Shown here: positions 60,932 to 64,000 of the stretch, piece after piece
Layout: each line of letters opens with the position of its first letter
How positions within the stretch are numbered: the stretch's first letter is position 1
Virus record (IMG/VR): IMGVR_UViG_3300003323_000550
Location: 1-64,000 of that record
Length of the DNA stretch: 64,000 nt
Source of the DNA: a virus
Strand: one strand, 5' to 3'
Made by a program: the position numbers and the translations under genes
The notes under the pieces: generated by a model
Database searches by the model: none
What the model was told of the DNA's origin: nothing
Seen by the model: only the letters and a program-made list of their open reading frames with translations

Positions 60932-61041
60932 ACGAAAACTGTGACTGCGGCACACACCAGCAGCACGATGCCGCACAGAATCTGGGTGTAGAGCGGGGCG
61001 GGAAAGACGAGGTCGTCGGGGTCAATGCGGCGGATGGTCAT
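60916..61041 (-). CDS. Small single-pass membrane protein
   Basis: 41 residues: a polar start (MTIRRIDPDDLVFPAPLY) and a hydrophobic segment at 20-39 (ILCGIVLLVCAAVTVFVWA). ATG overlaps the upstream stop; its end overlaps the start of the cytosine methyltransferase gene by 16 bases. Confidence 0.5.
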   Translation of the reverse strand: MTIRRIDPDDLVFPAPLYTQILCGIVLLVCAAVTVFVWAIR

Positions 61042-61283
61042 TTCAGAACTCCCATGGCCTCGAGCAGCGGCGGGATGCCCTGCCTGGGCCGATACTTGGT
61101 GCGGGCGATGTCGGAGCCGCGCGGGATCGGTCGGACGCTGCGCACGGTGATGCGGCGCTCGTTGTCGCCCTGCGACAGAAAGGCAGTGATGCTGCCGCGC
61201 ACCTCGGAACGGATGTCGGCGACCGGAATATCTGGTCGAGCCGTCACCGTCACGAGCATGGTGATCTTGCGGGGTTTGGTCAT
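61038..61283 (-). CDS. Small hypothetical protein
   Basis: 81 residues, beta then basic (KITMLVTVTARPDIPVADIRSEVRGSITAFLSQGDNERRITVRSVRP). Four-base overlaps with neighbours. Unknown. Confidence 0.55.
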   Translation of the reverse strand: MTKPRKITMLVTVTARPDIPVADIRSEVRGSITAFLSQGDNERRITVRSVRPIPRGSDIARTKYRPRQGIPPLLEAMGVLK

Positions 61284-61555
61284 AGTCGCCCGCTGCTCCC
61301 TTGAACCAGCCGAGGCTCGCTGGCGATGTAGGTGAAGGGGTATGAATATTGGACTTCGACCAACTTGCCGATGAGGGATTGCGGGTCGGTGCCGCGTAGC
61401 GTTCCATCGGTCATCAGGTCGATGCGGACAGTACCCAGAACCGTGCTGCGAGGATCATCGAACCGGCAAACATGATCACCGGTAAGCGTGTCATAGGAAA
61501 GGACGCGCAATGCGTGCGGTTCGTCCGCGATGTTCTCGTAGCGGGCGGCGCTCAT
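61280..61555 (-). CDS. Small hypothetical protein
   Basis: 91 residues from ATG 61555, overlapping the upstream stop. Compact alpha/beta look (YDTLTGDHVCRFDDPRSTVLGTVRIDLMTDGTLRG). Unknown. Confidence 0.5.
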   Translation of the reverse strand: MSAARYENIADEPHALRVLSYDTLTGDHVCRFDDPRSTVLGTVRIDLMTDGTLRGTDPQSLIGKLVEVQYSYPFTYIASEPRLVQGSSGRL

Positions 61556-61785
61556 TCGACGTTCACCAAATCCCAACCCGAGCCGATGGCGATCGACTCC
61601 GTGCTGTAGCGCCCATCCTCGTAGTAGGTCTCGACGCTCTCGATCTGATCACCGCTCGGCACTTCGTCGCCGGGGAACGCCTCGACCAGCGCCACGATAG
61701 GGCAAATCGAACGCGCATCGGTGGCGAGGATGCGGACGGCGCGACCGTCGCGGGTGCGGCAGGGCTTGTTGGGATCGAAGGTCAT
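61552..61785 (-). CDS. Conserved small phage protein
   Basis: 77 residues. MTFDPNKPCRTRDGRAVRILATDAR...VALVE...SGWDLVNVE follows a widespread phage pattern (D-P-x-K-P-x-x-T-R-D-G-R start, D-L-V-N-V end) of unknown function, a small beta domain. Confidence 0.65.
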   Translation of the reverse strand: MTFDPNKPCRTRDGRAVRILATDARSICPIVALVEAFPGDEVPSGDQIESVETYYEDGRYSTESIAIGSGWDLVNVE

Positions 61786-61943
61786 TTCATCAGCCTCCCG
61801 ATAGTCGGATGCGCCCTGAGAATTGCGAGGCTTTCAGCGATCAATTGAGCCTGCGTTTGGGGCTTCGCATACCGCTTTCCGGTCCAGACCGAATGCGTGT
61901 AAGTCGCGGCCTTCTGATCTTCCTTGGTCATCTTCTTCCCCAT
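61782..61943 (-). CDS. Small basic protein
   Basis: 53 residues (MGKKMTKEDQKAATYTHSVWTGKRYAKP...), basic and helical; perfect ATGA overlap with the next gene. Unknown function. Confidence 0.55.
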   Translation of the reverse strand: MGKKMTKEDQKAATYTHSVWTGKRYAKPQTQAQLIAESLAILRAHPTIGRLMK

Positions 61944-61945
61944 TT

Positions 61946-62263
61946 TCAGCGCGGGTCGTAGAGCGAGGCCGCACCAGCGACATATTCAGTGCCAGCCCAG
62001 ACCCGACCGTTCTGCGAGATGCGCGCCACAGCCACACCATTCTGGCGCAGGATGGCGGAGCGCGGATAGACCGTGCGATCCTCGGGGCCGCGATAGCCGA
62101 TCCGATCCTGAGCGGCGAGGAACTGCGCCGAAGCGGCGGCATAGTCCGCGACCGGCACCCACCTGCCATGCCCGTTGATCTGCATTTCCAGACCAGCAAC
62201 GGCGCGCGAGGCCATCACGGCGTCGAACAGGTTGATCGGCGGGTCTTGAACGATGATCTGCAT
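61946..62263 (-). CDS. First gene of second leftward operon, hypothetical
   Basis: 105 residues. Mixed alpha/beta (IIVQDPPINLFDAVMASRAVAGLEMQINGHGRWVPVADYAAA...). It starts 45 bases from an operator-like palindrome and is likely controlled by the divergent repressor gene at 62377. Family unknown. Confidence 0.55.
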   Translation of the reverse strand: MQIIVQDPPINLFDAVMASRAVAGLEMQINGHGRWVPVADYAAASAQFLAAQDRIGYRGPEDRTVYPRSAILRQNGVAVARISQNGRVWAGTEYVAGAASLYDPR

Positions 62264-62307
62264 TTTCCGTCCCCATCGGCATCAGTGCCGTGACCGAAAA
62301 CATGGGC

Positions 62308-62345
62308 GATAATATCTCTTGCGTCAATAGCGCAGTGATATTATC
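62308..62345. promoter_or_regulatory. Paired operator-like palindromes in a divergent promoter region
   Basis: GATAATATC (62308-62316) and GATATTATC (62337-62345) are exact reverse complements, each itself a GATAnTATC palindrome, 29 bases centre to centre. The right copy overlaps a candidate + strand -10 (TATCTT at 62342, with TTGCGT 17 bases upstream); the left copy lies in the spacer of a possible - strand promoter (TTGACG at 62327-62322). They probably bind the Arc-like protein encoded at 62377. Confidence 0.65.
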
Positions 62346-62376
62346 TTACTGGACACGGTAAGCAGGAGATTGAGCG

Positions 62377-62526
62377 ATGCCAGTGAACAAGGAGACCGAG
62401 GTGCAGTTCGCCCTCCGCCTTCCCAAGGACATCCATTCCAAGGTCGTCAAGAAGGCCCAGGCCGAACGCCGCAGCGTAAACGCGCAGATCGTTCGTGCGG
62501 TCGAAAAGGACGTGGCTGCAAAATGA
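62377..62526 (+). CDS. Arc-like ribbon-helix-helix repressor 2
   Basis: 49 residues: EVQFALRLPKDIHSKVVKKAQAERRSVNAQIVRAVEKDV has the strand (VQFALRL), helix, turn (RRSVN) and helix pattern of phage Arc, closer to it than repressor 1. AGGAGATTGAGCG precedes the ATG. As in repressor 1, it is the first gene right of a divergent promoter, so autoregulation through the neighbouring palindromes is likely. Overlaps the next gene by four bases. Confidence 0.78.
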   Translation: MPVNKETEVQFALRLPKDIHSKVVKKAQAERRSVNAQIVRAVEKDVAAK

Positions 62527-62846
62527 CGTCCGACCTCTTGATCGCAGAAGACCCGTTCTCGACCAGTCTCGACCGCGCCGTGCTCGCTGCTGGTCTTACC
62601 GGCTCCGACTTCAACGATGCCTATGCTTCTGCAGGTTGGAACGATCTTACACCAGCCGAACGCGCCAACATGCTCGAATACGCCCGAGCATGTGAGGATA
62701 ACGTTCAGTGGGACGCGATGATCCTGCGGCATTCGATGCGCGGCTGGCGGCTGACATTCGACATCGGCTGCATGGCTTGGACCAAGGTGCCTTGGACCGA
62801 TGCCGACAAAGCTCACGAGCGTCGGCAATTTCAGGGAGTTCGATGA
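62523..62846 (+). CDS. Hypothetical protein
   Basis: 107 residues from ATG 62523. Acidic N-terminus, central helix (LTPAERANMLEYARACEDNVQWDAM), W-rich end. Unknown; second gene of the repressor operon. Confidence 0.55.
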   Translation: MTSDLLIAEDPFSTSLDRAVLAAGLTGSDFNDAYASAGWNDLTPAERANMLEYARACEDNVQWDAMILRHSMRGWRLTFDIGCMAWTKVPWTDADKAHERRQFQGVR

Positions 62847-62847
62847 A

Positions 62848-62964
62848 ATGAAGGGCAACTTCAGCGTCCTGATCCTGATCATTCTCGCGGGCCTGCTGGC
62901 CTTCGGCTTCATACAGGCCGCGACAGATCACCAGCCGGACCAGCCAACGGAGCAACAGCCATGA
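62848..62964 (+). CDS. Small single-pass membrane protein
   Basis: 38 residues: hydrophobic segment at 5-23 (FSVLILIILAGLLAFGFI) and a Q/P/D-rich tail. GGGAG lies ten bases upstream. Its stop overlaps the next ATG. Confidence 0.5.
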   Translation: MKGNFSVLILIILAGLLAFGFIQAATDHQPDQPTEQQP

Positions 62965-63161
62965 ACTCCCACGCCCACGACCTGATGCTCAAGACCATCA
63001 TCGAGGTTGATCTGGAAGATGGCGCGCCAGCAGCTATCGACCATGCCCTTGCAGCCTACAGGGTGCTGACAGGCTGCACCGAGGCCGAAACGGCGAAGCT
63101 GTCCGTCAATGCCCTGCGCAAGGCTGCAAGGGCGTATGGGGCGAAGGAGGATAGAGGATGA
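62961..63161 (+). CDS. Small helical protein
   Basis: 66 residues, all helical (MLKTIIEVDLEDGAPAAIDHALAAYRVLTGCTEAETAKL). Four-base overlaps on both sides. Unknown. Confidence 0.5.
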   Translation: MNSHAHDLMLKTIIEVDLEDGAPAAIDHALAAYRVLTGCTEAETAKLSVNALRKAARAYGAKEDRG

Positions 63162-63787
63162 GCGAGACGATCTCACCACAAGACCCGCTGGCGATCATCG
63201 CCGGCATTCGGCAATTCGGGCTTGCGCCGGATGGCTCCGATCTTCGTGATTTGGAAGTCGCTCTCGTGCGCGCCGCTCGCCCTGTGGAGGTGACGGACGC
63301 GCAGGTTGAGGACGTGACGATCCCGAGAGACGTTGCCCAAGCGCTGTTCAGTTACGGGTGCGTCCATCCAGTGACCGGCGTCCACTACGCTATGACCCAC
63401 AAAGCGGCCCTTGAGAGACTGTCAGAGGCGATGCGTCCGCGCGCCGCCCTCGAAGCCGCCCGCCTCCCTGACCTGTCTGCCGTGCGACGGGAAGCGCTGG
63501 AGGAAGCGGCGCGCGATCTGCTCAGGTTCGGTGAAAGGGACAAGCTGTACGCCCATCAAGCTGCTGCCCGTGTCCGCGCCCTCATCGACACGCCAGCACC
63601 ACAGACGGACGGGATGGTGCTGACCAATGCGCTGATCAACAGGTTGGACAGCGACAGCTTGGACGTAATCATGGAAGTCGTCGGCGAAGGCCCCGAGTTT
63701 GCCCAATACAACAAGGGCAAGAGCGTCATGCGAGCTTGGTTCCTCGCCACGTTGCGCACTCTCGCCGCTTCCGGAGCCTCCCAATGA
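63158..63787 (+). CDS. Hypothetical protein
   Basis: 209 residues with GGAGG upstream. Helical, with internal segment DVAQALFSYGCVHPVTGVHYAMTHKAALERLSEAM and later AARDLLRFGERDKLYAHQAAARVRAL. Partly resembles small early phage proteins with repeated helical units; no family assigned. Confidence 0.55.
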   Translation: MSETISPQDPLAIIAGIRQFGLAPDGSDLRDLEVALVRAARPVEVTDAQVEDVTIPRDVAQALFSYGCVHPVTGVHYAMTHKAALERLSEAMRPRAALEAARLPDLSAVRREALEEAARDLLRFGERDKLYAHQAAARVRALIDTPAPQTDGMVLTNALINRLDSDSLDVIMEVVGEGPEFAQYNKGKSVMRAWFLATLRTLAASGASQ

Positions 63788-63996
63788 ACCCGGACCTTCG
63801 CAAAGGCGATACGGTCAACATCGTCACCGACAGCTATGCGGGCATCGTCCTGCACCCTGCGGTCGTCGTCGGCTTCACGGCGAAGCGCGTCCGTGTTCGG
63901 ATGACGTATCGAACTAAGCTGCCAAAAGGGTGGATCGAGGAGGGTGCGACGGCACTCGTTCCGGCCTACGCGCTCCAACGGGTGGCATCCCAATGA
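63784..63996 (+). CDS. Small beta-barrel-like protein
   Basis: 70 residues from ATG 63784. RKGDTVNIVTDSYAGIVLHPAVVVGFTAKRVRVRMTYRTKL looks like an SH3-like small barrel. Unknown role; overlaps the next start. Confidence 0.55.
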   Translation: MNPDLRKGDTVNIVTDSYAGIVLHPAVVVGFTAKRVRVRMTYRTKLPKGWIEEGATALVPAYALQRVASQ

Positions 63997-64000
63997 ACCC
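63993..64000 (+). CDS. Start of a gene cut by the window end
   Basis: ATGAACCC, with the ATG overlapping the preceding TGA in the same ATGA arrangement as the other genes. Only two full codons are visible. Confidence 0.35.

Noticed and set aside
1-64000. Integrase or lysogeny repressor indicating a temperate phage
   Set aside because: No tyrosine or serine recombinase and no CI-type repressor seen; the two Arc-like proteins alone do not show lysogeny.

Overview
The window is a contiguous 64 kb piece of a tailed-phage (or prophage-like) genome with podovirus-type virion genes. It is GC-rich, tightly packed with ATGA/GTGA stop-start overlaps, and resembles phages of alphaproteobacterial hosts in protein style (an inference; no host marker is present). 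No tRNA, rRNA, CRISPR array, IS element, integrase, RNA polymerase, DNA polymerase or reverse transcriptase was found. The last bases open a gene that runs off the window, so the genome continues outside it.

Layout. (1) 25-1614: small early-type genes on the + strand, ended by a UUCG hairpin and a rho-independent terminator. (2) 1962-45179: one long + strand late block. It holds a small terminase candidate, many small genes, a dual-specificity-phosphatase-like protein, the large terminase and the portal. A Bordetella phage BPP-1-like head set follows (Bbp19-like, scaffold, major capsid, Bbp16-like cement). Next come fibre-like proteins that start with Sec-type signal peptides, interrupted by an antisense HNH homing endonuclease. 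Then come a capsid-staple-like protein, three tandem T7 gp11-like tail adaptors, a 1319-residue stabilisation/tail-tube protein and a T7-like internal ejection set (gp13-, gp14- and gp15/16-like, with a transglycosylase domain). A 2164-residue polyvalent protein follows, with a ParB/DdrB-like domain and an HETGH motif, then two more signal-peptide fibres and a lysis cassette. (3) 45183-45209: a bidirectional terminator. (4) 45230-51997: a - strand operon with an IPT/TIG protein, a J-domain protein, a DUF1364/Ref-like nuclease, an ASCH protein and a RecT-like annealing protein. (5) 51998-52083: a divergent promoter region. (6) 52084-60086: a + strand operon starting with an Arc-like repressor, then a VRR-NUC nuclease, an HNH protein, a DUF2829/Tad2 anti-Thoeris protein, a 547-bp structured non-coding island, a DpdA-like deazaguanine transglycosylase and a beta-class DNA methyltransferase. 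(7) 60083-62263: a - strand operon with a C5-cytosine methyltransferase and small genes. (8) 62264-62376: a second divergent region with two GATAnTATC operator-like palindromes. (9) 62377-64000: a + strand operon that opens with a second Arc-like repressor.

The virion genes combine a BPP-1-type head with a T7-type neck and ejection apparatus. The 55-61 kb region concentrates counter-defence functions: a Tad2-type sponge, a DNA base-exchange enzyme and two DNA methyltransferases. Most surprising are signal peptides on fibre-like proteins, an apparent ATC start codon at 7672, the structured island at 55654-56200, a hairpin that buries the ribosome binding site of the gene starting at 46218, and the paired repressor/operator modules.
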